Shown: positions 36,284 through 45,990 of the stretch, piece after piece
Numbering within the stretch: position 1 is the stretch's first letter
Layout of the letters: every line of letters begins with the position of its first letter
NCBI GenBank assembly: GCA_029237775.1
Contig: JAQZBR010000004.1
Coordinates: 930,001 to 994,000 of the forward strand
Length of the DNA: 64,000 nucleotides
Direction: 5' to 3'
Origin: Bacteroidota bacterium
GTDB lineage: Bacteria > Bacteroidota > Bacteroidia > 2-12-FULL-35-15
Made by a program: the position numbers and the translations under genes
Notes under the pieces: generated by a model
Told to the model about the DNA's origin: nothing
The model's input: only the letters and a program-made list of their open reading frames with translations
The model's database searches: none

Positions 36284-36293
36284 GCTTAAGGAA

Positions 36294-36950
36294 TTATTCT
36301 ATTTTCATTTCAGGGATATCACCTTCAATGATCAGTCTTCCTTCCGTTGCATTTTTGATCTGCTCTACGCTTATTCCGGGAGCTCTTTCCAGCAATTTAA
36401 ATCCTTGCGCAGTTACATCCAACACAGCAAGCTCTGTTACAATTTTCTTTACGCATTTAACGCCTGTAAGTGGCAGGGTACATTTCGTAAGCAGTTTGGA
36501 CTCGTTCGCTTTATTCACATGTTGCATTGCAACGATAATGTTCTTTGCAGATGCAACAAGGTCCATCGCGCCTCCCATCCCTTTAACCATTTTTCCCGGT
36601 ATCTTCCAGTTCGCGATATCACCGTTGTCTGCCACTTCCATGGCTCCTAAAATCGTAAGGTCAACTTTCCTTGAACGGATCATTCCGAAGCTCATAGCTG
36701 AATCAAAAAATGCTGAGCCGGGAACGGTGGTGATTGTTTGTTTTCCGGCATTGATCAAATCGGGATCTTCTTCCCCTTCGAAAGGAAAAGGGCCCATGCC
36801 TAAAAGCCCGTTTTCTGACTGCAGAACAACGTTCATACCCTGAGGGATGTAGTTTGCCACCAGAGTCGGAATACCGATCCCTAAATTAACGTAATAGCCG
36901 TCTTTGATCTCTCTTGCGATGCGTTTCGCTATACCAATTTTGTCTAACAT
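36294..36950 (-). CDS. scoB: 3-oxoacid CoA-transferase subunit B
   Basis: About 218 residues from the ATG at 36950; a longer frame to 36968 adds six odd residues. The N-terminal VNLGIGIPTL is typical, and LQSENGLLGMGP holds the active-site Glu (about residue 46) that forms the acyl-glutamyl/CoA intermediate. TILGAMEVADNGDIANWKIP and KGMGGAMDLVA are subunit B signatures. Together with subunit A it moves CoA between succinyl-CoA and a 3-oxoacid such as acetoacetate, or a related pair. Subunit A is encoded 142 bases upstream on the same strand, an unusually large gap for this pair, filled by an intergenic repeat. Confidence 0.9.
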   Translation of the reverse strand: MLDKIGIAKRIAREIKDGYYVNLGIGIPTLVANYIPQGMNVVLQSENGLLGMGPFPFEGEEDPDLINAGKQTITTVPGSAFFDSAMSFGMIRSRKVDLTILGAMEVADNGDIANWKIPGKMVKGMGGAMDLVASAKNIIVAMQHVNKANESKLLTKCTLPLTGVKCVKKIVTELAVLDVTAQGFKLLERAPGISVEQIKNATEGRLIIEGDIPEMKIE

Positions 36951-36959
36951 ACTTTTTCT

Positions 36960-37091
36960 TTTTACCACTAAGGCACGGAGCCTACTAAGTTTTTGTTCGT
37001 TTTTTTTCTCGCAGAGAGTATGGGAAACCTTCGTGTGTTATTTAAGTTTTGCCCCCTCTCCCTCGGAGAGGGGATTAAGGGGTGAGGTCTC
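36960..37091. repeat. two-part dispersed intergenic repeat, copy 1
   Basis: Part one is ACTAAGGCACGGAGCC, then TAAGT-TTTTGTTCG. Part two is CTCTCCCTCGGAGAG (37056-37070), an inverted repeat, then GGGATTAAGGGGTGAGG. The same two parts in the same order lie at 47927-48020. It separates the two CoA-transferase subunits. Confidence 0.65.
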
Positions 37092-37799
37092 TTACTTTTT
37101 TCTCACAGTTCTCTGCTCAATCCGCTTCTCATATTTCTCTCCCTTGAAAACACGGTGTACGTATATTCCCGGAGTATGAATATGATCCGGATCCAACTGT
37201 CCTGCTTCAACGATTTCTTCCACCTCAGCAATGGTGATTTTACCTGCCATAGCCATCATTGGATTGAAATTACGTGCTGTTTCACGGAACACCAGATTGC
37301 CATGCGTATCCGCTTTCCATGCTTTTACGATTGCGAAATCGGAATCAAACGCCATCTCCATCAGAAATTCTTTTTCAACTCCGTCAACCATAAATTTGCG
37401 GGTTTCTTTTCCTTCTGCCACTTCAGTTCCCACTCCCGCAGGAGTGAAAATCGCTGGCATGCCATAGCCGGAAGCAAGACAACGGGTAGCGAGTGTTCCC
37501 TGCGGGATCAGCTCTACCTCAAGTTCCCCGCTTAATAATTGTCTTTCAAACTCCGCGTTTTCTCCAACATAAGATGAGATCATCTTTTTAACCTGACGGG
37601 TTTTAAGCATCAGGCCAATGCCGAAATCATCAACACCCGCATTATTCGAAATGCATGTTAATCCTTTCACTCCTTTTTTTACCAAAGCCGCAATGGTGTT
37701 TTCCGGAATACCACATAATCCGAAACCACCGAGCATTAGTGTGGCATTGTCGTTTATGTCTTTGATCGCCTCTTCAGCGCTTGCTACTACTTTATTCAT
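37092..37799 (-). CDS. scoA: 3-oxoacid CoA-transferase subunit A
   Basis: 235 residues. [19 protein letters not shown] near residue 21 is the CoA-binding glycine-rich loop of subunit [37 protein letters not shown] and [20 protein letters not shown] are family signatures, ending in [16 protein letters not shown]. With subunit B it forms the heteromeric CoA-transferase used in ketone-body, branched-chain or acetoacetate metabolism. The ATG at 37799 fits the family length. The final residues (RTVRKK) are encoded next to the intergenic repeat, whose edge lies right after the stop codon. Confidence 0.92.
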   Translation of the reverse strand: MNKVVASAEEAIKDINDNATLMLGGFGLCGIPENTIAALVKKGVKGLTCISNNAGVDDFGIGLMLKTRQVKKMISSYVGENAEFERQLLSGELEVELIPQGTLATRCLASGYGMPAIFTPAGVGTEVAEGKETRKFMVDGVEKEFLMEMAFDSDFAIVKAWKADTHGNLVFRETARNFNPMMAMAGKITIAEVEEIVEAGQLDPDHIHTPGIYVHRVFKGEKYEKRIEQRTVRKK

Positions 37800-37808
37800 A
37801 TGTACGGA

Positions 37809-37836
37809 TAACGAATTTTTACGAATTTACGAATCT
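37809..37836. repeat. short ACGAATTT direct repeats before scoA
   Basis: TAACGAATTTTTACGAATTT followed by ACGAATCT contains three ACGAAT units within 28 bases, 10-12 bases apart. It lies just upstream of the scoA start. Similar strings are frequent in intergenic regions of this phylum; no function is known. Confidence 0.5.
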
Positions 37837-37973
37837 GTGTTTATTACAAATAACAAATATGGAGTTATTGCAGACAAGTATACTTTGTTGGTCTTGTCTT
37901 TAATATCTTGCTACAAGCAGAAAATCATAATTGCTGCTCGTCTCCAAACCACTTACTACAAACTACCTTCTCC

Positions 37974-40244
37974 TCAAAACCCTCCATCCTCGTTCCCGAA
38001 ATCTTCTCCTCCGCTCTTCTCGACTTCTTTATTGTATTTGCTGCAATCCATTTCAATATCAATTTTTTTAGAAGGCTTTTCAAAATCTCCCTGCGAAATC
38101 TTTATTGATTTATCTGCATAAACTTTTTGCATGTATTTCGCAAATATAGGCAATGCCATTTGAGCTCCCTGTCCCTGGTCACCATGGTCGAAATGCACCG
38201 AGCGATCCTCTGCCCCTACCCAGCATCCCGAAACAAGATCTGGTGTGATCCCCATGTACCAGCCATCTGAGTTGTTTTGTGTGGTGCCCGTTTTTCCCGC
38301 CATCGGCTGCATTAACTTATACCTGTAATGGAGCCTGATCCCCGTTCCTATCTGAACAACACCTTTCATCAACTGAAGCATTACATACGCCTTTTCTTCA
38401 CTCATCACCTCTTCAGTACGCGGTGCAAAATCAGCAAGCACTTTTCCATTCTTATCTTCAATCCTCGTTACGAACGTAGGCTCGATCCAGGTTCCTTTGT
38501 TTGCAAATGTTCCTTGTGAACCTACCATTTCAAAAACAGAAATTTCCGGTGTTCCCAGACAAATAGAAGGTGTAGGATCTATTTTTGCCACAACTCCCAT
38601 CCGATGTGCAAGATCCGCGACAGCCTGAGCCCCGAACTGCTTAATGATATATGCGGAAATATAGTTGATCGATTGTGCAAGCGCGAATTGAAGTGTGATT
38701 ATTTTACCATTATACTTTTCTTCACCTGCGGCATTATCCGGACAATACAAAGGCTGTCCTGCAGGCATATCGATACACGTTTTTACATTGGGTAACCGGT
38801 AACAAGGTGAGTAACCTTCCTGTATCGCTAAGGCATATACGAATGTCTTGAATGTTGATCCTACCTGGCGCGCATGCCCGATCTGAACGTGATCATACTG
38901 AAAATATTTATGGTTATTGCCGCCTACCCATGCTTTGATATAACCGGTCTGCGGCTCCATCGACATAAATCCTGTCTGTAAAAAACCTTTGTAATATCTT
39001 ATGGAATCCATCGGACTCATTGTAGTATCAATTTCTTTCTTCCAAGAAAAAACGGTCATCGGAATTTTTGTGTTGAATGCTTTTTCAATTGCATCCTCAC
39101 TCATTCCCGCCTTCTTCATCACGCGATAACGTTCAGAGCGCTTCATGCCCTGTCGTAAAAGATCTTTAATCTCTTCTTTGTTTACGTTCCAGGCAAAAGG
39201 AGCATTCTTCTTCTTTTTTAATTCTTTGTTGAATGATTCCTGAAGTTCTGTCAAATGTTCTTTCACAGCCGCCTCTGCGTGTTTCTGCATCCGTGAATCG
39301 ATCGTAGTGTAGATCTTCAGGCCATCCCTGTAAATATCATATTTACTTCCGTCCGGCTTACGGTTTTCTTCACACCACTTTTTCAAAAATACATCCCGCA
39401 GGTATTCTCTGAAATACGGAGCCAGCCCTTCGTTATGATCTTCGGGCCGAAATACAAGTTTCAAAGGGATTTTTTCAAGCGAATCACATTCGGATTGTTT
39501 CAGATAATTGTATTTCACCATTTGCCGCAAGACAGTATTTCTTCTACCCTCCGCTCTGTCGTGAAAACGGTTTGGGTTGAAATAAGCCGGGTTCTTGGCC
39601 ATCCCGACAAGCATTGCAGCCTGTTCAAGTTTTAATGAATCCGGTGTAGTGTTAAAGTAAATTTGCGCGGCTGACTTGATTCCAACCGCATTGTTTACGT
39701 AATCAAACTTGTTAAGATATAGCGCAATTATCTCCTCCTTAGTGTACTCTTTCTCCAGCTTGACAGCGATCACCCACTCCTTCATTTTTCGGACGATCAG
39801 ACTGAAACCATGAAGATTCTCTCTTGGGAACAGCATTTTTGCAAGCTGCTGGGTCAGCGTACTTCCTCCACCGGCAGCGGAATTCCCGGTTGCCGCACCC
39901 GAAATTGCTCTTAATAGAGCTCTTACGTCCACACCGGAATGATCAAAAAAACGTGCATCTTCCGTTGCGATAAGCGCATTGACTACATATGGAGAGATCT
40001 CTTTAAACTTAACGTTAGTACGGTTTTCAGCATAATACTTCCCTATCACTTTCATGTCGCCCGAATAAACCTCAGTAGCAAGAAGTGTTTTAGGATTCTG
40101 AAGCTCTTCTGTGTCGGGAAGGTCCGCAAACAAACGAATACCGAGCACAAACAACAATATGGCCAAAACAGGCCCTGCAAGCAAGATCCAGAACCAGATC
40201 ACATACTTCCGGAAGTCTTGTTTTTTTGCTTTCTCTGCGCCCAT
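37974..40244 (-). CDS. penicillin-binding protein 1A (class A, bifunctional)
   Basis: 756 residues. One N-terminal membrane helix (about 13-37) is followed by a GT51 transglycosylase domain with ATEDARFF (catalytic Glu95), GGSTLTQQLAKMLFP, and EKEYTKEEIIALYLNKFDY. The transpeptidase domain then has S463-T-F-K (nucleophile and base), SQSINYISAYI with S-x-N, and KTGTTQNNSDGWYMG. It polymerises and cross-links peptidoglycan at the outer face of the inner membrane. The tail is acidic and low-complexity (KSGGEDFGNEDGG). gldH lies 29 bases upstream and the two share a strand with ricT and holB, an arrangement I recall from other Bacteroidota. Confidence 0.93.
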   Translation of the reverse strand: MGAEKAKKQDFRKYVIWFWILLAGPVLAILLFVLGIRLFADLPDTEELQNPKTLLATEVYSGDMKVIGKYYAENRTNVKFKEISPYVVNALIATEDARFFDHSGVDVRALLRAISGAATGNSAAGGGSTLTQQLAKMLFPRENLHGFSLIVRKMKEWVIAVKLEKEYTKEEIIALYLNKFDYVNNAVGIKSAAQIYFNTTPDSLKLEQAAMLVGMAKNPAYFNPNRFHDRAEGRRNTVLRQMVKYNYLKQSECDSLEKIPLKLVFRPEDHNEGLAPYFREYLRDVFLKKWCEENRKPDGSKYDIYRDGLKIYTTIDSRMQKHAEAAVKEHLTELQESFNKELKKKKNAPFAWNVNKEEIKDLLRQGMKRSERYRVMKKAGMSEDAIEKAFNTKIPMTVFSWKKEIDTTMSPMDSIRYYKGFLQTGFMSMEPQTGYIKAWVGGNNHKYFQYDHVQIGHARQVGSTFKTFVYALAIQEGYSPCYRLPNVKTCIDMPAGQPLYCPDNAAGEEKYNGKIITLQFALAQSINYISAYIIKQFGAQAVADLAHRMGVVAKIDPTPSICLGTPEISVFEMVGSQGTFANKGTWIEPTFVTRIEDKNGKVLADFAPRTEEVMSEEKAYVMLQLMKGVVQIGTGIRLHYRYKLMQPMAGKTGTTQNNSDGWYMGITPDLVSGCWVGAEDRSVHFDHGDQGQGAQMALPIFAKYMQKVYADKSIKISQGDFEKPSKKIDIEMDCSKYNKEVEKSGGEDFGNEDGGF

Positions 40245-40273
40245 AAATTTGTTGATCTTGTTCTGTTAATTTG

Positions 40274-40747
40274 TTATTCTGCTTTTTCTATACGTACTCC
40301 CACATCCATTATCAGCGGCAAAGGATTAATGCGCATTCCCTGACTCAGTTCAAAAATGTAAGTTCCGGCCATGGGAAAACGAACATTTCTTTTGAATGGT
40401 ATGCGGTTATCGTAAATGTCTCCAAGCCCTTTTCCGATCCATTTTCCGTTCTCATCTGCAAGTGTGCATTCAAGCGTATCGACTGATTGTTTTCCATTCG
40501 GAAATTTTGTTTTAATAAAAAGAAACAGATTGCTGTAAGGGTATCCGTCTGCATTCCTCACATTTATATAAAAACTTGCGGGCGTTGAAGGGTCTTTGAT
40601 ATCAACATTAAAACTTACTACATTGCTTGTGTCCCAGCCCGTTTCCGGAATAGACTTGTTCTCTTCAAAAATTCCGGAATCATCGCATGAAACCCAAAAG
40701 ATTGAACAAAGCAGTATTACTGCAGAAAAATAAAATGTTCTTTTCAT
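40274..40747 (-). CDS. gldH: gliding motility lipoprotein GldH
   Basis: 157 residues from the ATG at 40747; an ATG four codons earlier is possible but gives a less clean signal. The lipoprotein signal is MKRTFYFSAVILLCSIFWVSC, followed by D-D-S. The mature domain begins FEENKSIPETGWD and contains ASFYINVRNADGYPYSNLFL, KWIGKGLGDIYDNRIPFK and FPMAGTYIFELSQGMR, all typical of GldH. In F. johnsoniae GldH is needed for gliding and full T9SS-dependent surface secretion; its exact contact is unknown. It ties in with the T9SS cargo genes at 2.6-15.8 kb. Neighbours on the same strand are pbp1A (29 bases downstream) and ricT (21 bases upstream). Confidence 0.9.
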   Translation of the reverse strand: MKRTFYFSAVILLCSIFWVSCDDSGIFEENKSIPETGWDTSNVVSFNVDIKDPSTPASFYINVRNADGYPYSNLFLFIKTKFPNGKQSVDTLECTLADENGKWIGKGLGDIYDNRIPFKRNVRFPMAGTYIFELSQGMRINPLPLIMDVGVRIEKAE

Positions 40748-40768
40748 TGATCTTAGCATACCTAGGTC

Positions 40769-42262
40769 TTATTCTGCCGGTGGTGCAGGGTTGTCATTTG
40801 GTTTAGGTCTGTTATCAGGTCTCCTGTTAGGTCTGTTTGGCCTGTTCGGACGCGCATTTGGTCCTGCCGGTTTATTTTCCGGTTTATTTGGTCCCTGACG
40901 ATTATCCGGTTTATCCCCACCTGGTGGCTTATTGGGATTAGGGTTAGGCCTCCTATTCTGATTTGGATTAGGCGTGCGGTTTGGATTTGCGTTTGGTGTT
41001 CTGTTTTGATTTGGATTTGCCGGCCTGTTTGGATTCGGTGTTCTGTTCGGATTATTATTTGGTCCCTGCGGCCTTGCAATTGCAGTTCCGGCTGCACCTT
41101 CCGGTCCGCGTTTTTTATTTTTATTTTTATTCCGTGAGTTTGGTTTTTTGCTTTTATCAAATCTCGTAAGACTATCCTGCCCTACAACATTCTCATAATC
41201 CGGTGCTTTCTCAATTACTTTTTTCTCAATATGAACGAGCAGATCAGCAGGCTTATTGCCTTCCTTGTTCATCGCCATTACTTCTTTAACGCGATCAACT
41301 GTTAACTGAATAAAATTATCCGGTTCATGTGTATAAGAGAAGAACATTCTCTTTCTGAAAATGTCTGTCTTTTGGTGAAACGCCCTTCCCTTTTCGGTCT
41401 CAAGCTTAACATTGTTCACTTCCGGAATGTCTTTCAATGCGTCCATGTAGCTGTCGAGCTCGTAATTCAAACAGCATTTGAGCTTACCACATTGTCCGGC
41501 AAGCTTAAGCGGATTTAATGATAACTGCTGATACCGCGCTGCACTTGTAGAAACGGAACGGAAATCTGTCAGCCATGTTGAACAGCACAATTCTCTTCCA
41601 CATGATCCGATGGCCCCTAAGCGGCTCGCTTCCTGCCTTGCACCGATCTGGCGCATCTCAATGCGCACTTTAAATTCTTCCGCAAGCACTTTGATCAGCT
41701 CACGAAAATCCACCCTGTCATCTGCTGTGTAATAGAAGATCGCTTTTGTACGGTCGCCCTGATATTCCACATCACTGATCTTCATTTGCAAACCAAGCTT
41801 CACAGCAAAGGTGCGCGCACGGTACATTGTTGCCTGCTCAAGTCCCTGTGCTTCCTGCCACTTTTCAATATCCGTCTGCTTCGCTTTTCTGTAAACCTTT
41901 TTGATGTCCTGTGAGTTCGGATCCACCTTTTGTTTCTTCATTTGAAGACGAACAAGCTCACCTGAAATAGAAATGATCCCGATATCATGCCCCGGAGAAG
42001 CTTCCACGGCAACAACATCTCCAACATTCAGCTGAAGAGCGTTTACATTTCTGAAGAACTCTTTCCGGCTGTTCTTAAAACGGATCTCGACAATATCGAA
42101 TTCGGGTTGTCCGCCCGGAAGCTCCATGTTTGCAAGCCAGTTGAACACATTCAATTTGTTACATCCACCTGCACCGCACGAGCCATTATTTTTGCAACCG
42201 CCCGGTAAGCCTGTACTTGCTGTACTGCATCCGCGGCCTGTTGAACATCCACTACATCCCAT
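40769..42262 (-). CDS. RicT/PSP1-family protein with Asn/Pro-rich tail
   Basis: 497 residues, cytoplasmic. The N-terminus is Cys/Gly-rich (MGCSGCSTGRGCSTAST, CKNNGSCGAGGCNK) and may bind metal or an Fe-S cluster. The PSP1 C-terminal-type domain spans about 115-200. It is followed by the hallmark Cys blocks: IGSCGRELCCSTWL and GQCGKLKCCLNYELD. In Bacillus the relative YaaT (RicT) forms an Fe-S-containing complex with two partners affecting phosphorelay and RNA maturation; the Bacteroidota role is not known to me. From about residue 375 the tail is low-complexity, with repeats of (N/T)-P-N-x-N-R and P-N-(R/K)-P. It lies between holB and gldH. Confidence 0.88.
   Translation of the reverse strand: MGCSGCSTGRGCSTASTGLPGGCKNNGSCGAGGCNKLNVFNWLANMELPGGQPEFDIVEIRFKNSRKEFFRNVNALQLNVGDVVAVEASPGHDIGIISISGELVRLQMKKQKVDPNSQDIKKVYRKAKQTDIEKWQEAQGLEQATMYRARTFAVKLGLQMKISDVEYQGDRTKAIFYYTADDRVDFRELIKVLAEEFKVRIEMRQIGARQEASRLGAIGSCGRELCCSTWLTDFRSVSTSAARYQQLSLNPLKLAGQCGKLKCCLNYELDSYMDALKDIPEVNNVKLETEKGRAFHQKTDIFRKRMFFSYTHEPDNFIQLTVDRVKEVMAMNKEGNKPADLLVHIEKKVIEKAPDYENVVGQDSLTRFDKSKKPNSRNKNKNKKRGPEGAAGTAIARPQGPNNNPNRTPNPNRPANPNQNRTPNANPNRTPNPNQNRRPNPNPNKPPGGDKPDNRQGPNKPENKPAGPNARPNRPNRPNRRPDNRPKPNDNPAPPAE
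40797..41070 (-). repeat. degenerate short repeats encoding the Asn-Pro-Arg-rich tail
   Basis: Repeated TTTGG/ATT and GGTTTATT-type units on the plus strand (AATCC-AAA on the coding strand) encode alternating Asn, Pro, Arg and Gln. Copies vary in length, so slippage could change tail length. Confidence 0.6.
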
Positions 42263-42279
42263 AATTTTTAGTTAAATAG

Positions 42280-42300
42280 TTATTGGTTATTGGTTATTGG
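42280..42300. repeat. three perfect tandem TTATTGG units
   Basis: TTATTGG occurs three times in a row at 42280, 42287 and 42294, in the spacer between holB and ricT. It is too short for a protein repeat, and its function is unknown. Confidence 0.8.
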
Positions 42301-42386
42301 GGTTCACCCGAAAAAATAACGCTCACCATTTTTAATTTTTGCTTTTTGGTTGCTGGTCCTGATAACCTAATCAACCAATCCACTAA

Positions 42387-43529
42387 TTACTTCTTAACAA
42401 GTTCCCCTTTCGGGATATTTAAAAATTCATTGAACTTAAATGCGAGATCCATAAATAAGATCTTGGCATTGGCATTTCGTTCCATGTGATAATATGCTTT
42501 ATTCAATTCTTCTGTAAACTTTTCAATATTCTCCTCATGTATGAATGGAGCGAATTTTTTAACGAAGTCCTGCTCATCAGCACCAAGCTTCACTAATGAA
42601 GGATCACCATAATTCAAGACCAGACTTTCACGAATTATGTGAAGAGAATAGCTGATAAAATTCTTTTGGCGCTCTCTCCCTGCTGCGCTCACCTCATCTA
42701 TCCACGCTAATACTGCCTGTGGGTTAAACTTTAAGCTGGCACGCATCAGCTTTTGAAAGCTTGCCAGGTTTTGAGCCGCATTTTCATTCTCACTGACAAG
42801 CATTAATGCTTCCGCATAATTTCCATCGGCAAGGTGAGCTGTTTTCTCTGCTAATTCGGGAGACATATCATGACGCTCAACAAGGGCTTTCGCCAAATCT
42901 GGATCTGATAATCGCGGAATTTTGATCAGCTGCGTTCTTGAAACAATTGTTCTTAAGAGTTGATCTTCACTTTCGCAAACCAGCAGGAACAATGTCTTAT
43001 CAGGCGGTTCTTCAAGGATCTTTAATAATTTATTCGCGGAAGCCTGATTCATTTTATCGGCCTGCCAGATGATCATGATCTTATATTCAGCTTCGTAAGT
43101 AGTAAGACTTAATTTTCTTAAGATCTCACCGCTTTCTTCAACACCGATCACCGCTTGTTTATTCTCAGCATCAAGGCTTTCGAACCAACTGAATAAAGTT
43201 AAATATGGATTGTCTAAAAATGACTCACGCCACTTCACTGCAACATCCGTGCTAACACGAACATCCTTGGAAAGCGCAACAGGATACACAAAGTGAAGAT
43301 CCGGATGGATGAGCTTGTTGTATTTGATGCAGGAAGAACATGTCCCGCATGAATCTGCAGGCTGCTTGTTCGAACATGAAATAAACTGAGCGTAAGCAAC
43401 AGCCAATGCAAGACTTCCACTTCCCTGCGGTCCAAGAAACAACTGCGCATGACTGATCCGGCCGTCCGAAACGGAACGCAAAAGTCTTTCTTTTGCTGCC
43501 TGCTGCCCTATGATCTCACTGAATAACAA
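42387..43529 (-). CDS. holB: DNA polymerase III subunit delta'
   Basis: 380 residues, starting at TTG 43529, because LLFSEIIGQQAAKERL is the normal family start. It has an AAA+ clamp-loader fold with a degenerate P-loop, LFLGPQGSGSLALAV. The zinc-binding Cys set follows (CSNKQPADSCGTCSSCIKY), then YKIMIIWQADKMNQASANKL and LLKILEEPPDKTLFLLV. The S-R-T-Q-L-I of sensor 1 follows. Delta' is part of the complex that loads the sliding clamp on DNA. The C-terminal helical domain ends near the spacer holding TTATTGG repeats. It is upstream of ricT, gldH and pbp1A on the same strand. Confidence 0.92.
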   Translation of the reverse strand: MLFSEIIGQQAAKERLLRSVSDGRISHAQLFLGPQGSGSLALAVAYAQFISCSNKQPADSCGTCSSCIKYNKLIHPDLHFVYPVALSKDVRVSTDVAVKWRESFLDNPYLTLFSWFESLDAENKQAVIGVEESGEILRKLSLTTYEAEYKIMIIWQADKMNQASANKLLKILEEPPDKTLFLLVCESEDQLLRTIVSRTQLIKIPRLSDPDLAKALVERHDMSPELAEKTAHLADGNYAEALMLVSENENAAQNLASFQKLMRASLKFNPQAVLAWIDEVSAAGRERQKNFISYSLHIIRESLVLNYGDPSLVKLGADEQDFVKKFAPFIHEENIEKFTEELNKAYYHMERNANAKILFMDLAFKFNEFLNIPKGELVKK

Positions 43530-43644
43530 TACTTGTCTGTTAACTGTTTATGATCGTTTTAAGGAATCTAAAACGCGATTTCAAAGATAGCAAATCATTC
43601 GTCAACAGCGGCTTTTCCAAAGCATAAATTTTGGTTGAGAAATT

Positions 43645-43656
43645 CCCGGATCCGGG
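43645..43656. other. 12-bp perfect palindrome CCCGGATCCGGG
   Basis: It lies in the spacer between the CPBP protease gene and holB, in AT-rich surroundings. The absence of a loop makes a hairpin poor, so a protein-binding site or chance are both possible. Confidence 0.4.
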
Positions 43657-43660
43657 TGGT

Positions 43661-44614
43661 TTATTCCTGGTTCGGGTGGGCATCTCCCAACCCGGATATA
43701 GCCACCTCCCTGGAGTAATTACGAATGGTCTTATAATCAAATATTAGAATGGCGGCCACAATCAGGAGGCAACACATTATCCCTGCTAAGCCGGCAATGC
43801 TTCCGATGAGGTCATTGTATTCATAACATAGAATCACAAGTCCGCCACCTGAAGCGTTAACCATCCCGTGAAATAGGGCTGGAGCAAGTACAGAATTTGT
43901 TTTTAATCGCATCCAGCTCATGATAAATGAAAGTGAAATGCTTAAGGGGATCATCATAAACACTCCCGCGGTCGGATGGTCTGAGTAATTGTGGCCTTGC
44001 AGAATTATTGGCGCGTGCCATAATCCCCAGATAGTTCCAATAAGAAGATTACTTTTAAAGAACCCAAGATGTTTCGTTTCATTGAACATAAATCCCCTCC
44101 AGCCTAACTCTTCCCCGAATGTAAAAACTCCGTTTACAAGGCCACCGATAACGATGGAAGAAACTATCGTAAGACCAAATAAGGCAAGGGGTGATATCGG
44201 TATTTGAGGAACATTGGGTGCTCCTGTCGCGGCAAGGATCTCGGTCATTCTTTCCTCAAACAGTACCTGATCAAAACTATAGAAGCCGAAACCTTCTATT
44301 TTCAACGCGTTCCCAAACACAAAAACTATAGCAACATAAAGGATGCAAAAGAAAAACTGGATCAAGGGTATCCAAAGAAATGCTTTCCAGCGTGTTTGTT
44401 TAAAATTCAATCCAAATTCTTTCAGAGGCTGTTTATATATTGCCTTTTGAACAATAACGGCCGAAGCAGCAGGAGCCATCATATAAAAAACCGCCACAAC
44501 AAGCATTGACCAACCTTGCCCGTAAGGAATATCACACAGATGTAATATGAGTGCGCTTGTCCAGCTAATGCCAAATGCTATCAGAATAAAAAGAAAAACC
44601 TTTTTGATATTCAT
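43661..44614 (-). CDS. CPBP-family intramembrane metalloprotease
   Basis: 317 residues from the ATG at 44614; an upstream start in the pgk promoter region is rejected. About eight membrane segments. The family motifs are visible: [12 protein letters not shown] with the E-E-x-x-x-R (about 185), then [14 protein letters not shown] with the catalytic His, and a later M-S-W-M-R helix. CPBP proteases (CaaX/Rce1-like) cut membrane substrates; in bacteria many are linked to bacteriocin self-immunity or stress, but the substrate here is unknown. The gene is divergent from pgk with 131 bases between start codons. Confidence 0.85.
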   Translation of the reverse strand: MNIKKVFLFILIAFGISWTSALILHLCDIPYGQGWSMLVVAVFYMMAPAASAVIVQKAIYKQPLKEFGLNFKQTRWKAFLWIPLIQFFFCILYVAIVFVFGNALKIEGFGFYSFDQVLFEERMTEILAATGAPNVPQIPISPLALFGLTIVSSIVIGGLVNGVFTFGEELGWRGFMFNETKHLGFFKSNLLIGTIWGLWHAPIILQGHNYSDHPTAGVFMMIPLSISLSFIMSWMRLKTNSVLAPALFHGMVNASGGGLVILCYEYNDLIGSIAGLAGIMCCLLIVAAILIFDYKTIRNYSREVAISGLGDAHPNQE

Positions 44615-44712
44615 GTTTGCTGCTTTGTTCAACAAGTATCCAAATACTTCTTCGCCCCGCAAAATTATTTTCAGTTTTTTTTCTTGTGTGGCCTCTTATC
44701 CGTGAGAAACAT

Positions 44713-44720
44713 TATTTTTG
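44713..44720 (+). promoter_or_regulatory. promoter -7 element for pgk
   Basis: TATTTTTG, full match to TAnnTTTG, 25 bases before the ATG at 44746. No TTG is seen at the usual distance; one at 44684-44686 is 26 bases away. Confidence 0.55.
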
Positions 44721-44745
44721 CAGCTCTATCAGCAATTTAAGAATT

Positions 44746-45936
44746 ATGAAAACGGTAAACGACTTTAATTTCTCAGGACAAAAAGCTTTGATACGCGTGG
44801 ACTTTAATGTTCCCCTGGATGATAAATTCAATGTGACAGATGATACGAGAATTCGTGCAGCTTTACCTACTATCAACAAGATACTTAAAGATGGTGGAGC
44901 CGTTGTATTAATGTCGCATCTCGGAAGACCAAAAGAAGGACCGACCGATAAATATTCTTTGAAACACGTGGTGAACCATCTAAGCAAACTGCTCAACAAG
45001 CCTGTTAAATTCGCTTCTGACTGTATCGGTGATGTTGCTGCAAATGCATCGAAAGAGCTGATGGCAGGGGAAGTTCTTTTGCTTGAAAATCTTCGTTTTT
45101 ACAAGGAAGAAGAAAAGGGTGACGAAGCTTTCGCAGATAAGCTTGCAAAGAACGGAACTTTCTACGTGAATGATGCTTTTGGAACAGCACACCGCGCTCA
45201 TGCTTCCACGGCTGTAATCGCGAAGTTCTTTCCTCAAAATAAATGCTTCGGTTTTGTAATGAGCGGAGAGCTTGAATCTGTTGACAAGGTTTTAAATAAA
45301 TCAGAAAAGCCTTTTACAGCTATCATGGGTGGTGCAAAGGTGTCGGATAAAATTTTGATTCTTGAGCAGTTAATTAATAAAGCAGATAACATCATAATCG
45401 GGGGCGGGATGGCTTTCACTTTCGTTAAAGCTCAGGGCGGACAGATCGGGAAATCATTGGTAGAAGAGGATAAACTCCAGACTGCATTGAATATTCTGGA
45501 GGATGCAAAAAAGAAGGGAATAAATATTTACATTCCGGTAGATGCTGTTGTTGCAGATAATTTCGCGAATGATGCAAACAAACAAACCATGGATATCAAA
45601 TCGATTCCCAATGGCTGGATGGGCCTTGATATCGGACCGAAAACAGAAAAGATGTATGCGGATGTGATCGCGAATTCTAAAACAATTTTGTGGAACGGAC
45701 CAATGGGTGTTTTTGAAATGAGCTCTTTCGAACATGGAACAAAGTCGGTTGCTGACGCAATTGTGGTTGCTACAAAGAATGGCGCATTTTCTCTTATTGG
45801 CGGTGGCGACAGCGTTGCAGCAATCAACAAATACGAATTGGGAGAAGAGGTCTCTTATGTATCTACCGGTGGTGGCGCTTTGCTGGAATATATTGAAAGC
45901 GGGAGTTTACCGGGTGTTGATGCGATCGTGAAATAA
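44746..45936 (+). CDS. pgk: phosphoglycerate kinase
   Basis: 396 residues from the ATG at 44746, the usual family length; a longer frame upstream is not used. [11 protein letters not shown] (about 18-28), [10 protein letters not shown] with the substrate-binding His and Arg, [20 protein letters not shown] and [12 protein letters not shown] are all present. [20 protein letters not shown] and the late GGGDSVAAI complete the signatures. It transfers phosphate between 1,3-bisphosphoglycerate and ADP in glycolysis. It is the only plus-strand gene in a long minus-strand block (21.7-50.1 kb), with its own promoter. An inverted repeat follows. Confidence 0.97.
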   Translation: MKTVNDFNFSGQKALIRVDFNVPLDDKFNVTDDTRIRAALPTINKILKDGGAVVLMSHLGRPKEGPTDKYSLKHVVNHLSKLLNKPVKFASDCIGDVAANASKELMAGEVLLLENLRFYKEEEKGDEAFADKLAKNGTFYVNDAFGTAHRAHASTAVIAKFFPQNKCFGFVMSGELESVDKVLNKSEKPFTAIMGGAKVSDKILILEQLINKADNIIIGGGMAFTFVKAQGGQIGKSLVEEDKLQTALNILEDAKKKGINIYIPVDAVVADNFANDANKQTMDIKSIPNGWMGLDIGPKTEKMYADVIANSKTILWNGPMGVFEMSSFEHGTKSVADAIVVATKNGAFSLIGGGDSVAAINKYELGEEVSYVSTGGGALLEYIESGSLPGVDAIVK

Positions 45937-45990
45937 ATGTCTCGCAAAGACGCAAAGGGTGCAAAGTAATATGATGTGTGCGTTGGGGTC

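Noticed and set aside
36247-36843. 198-codon open frame on the plus strand opposite scoB
   Set aside because: It lies fully antisense to a clear CoA-transferase gene and shows no family motif.
43645-43656. CCCGGATCCGGG as a terminator
   Set aside because: There is no loop and no T run, so it is listed only as a palindrome.
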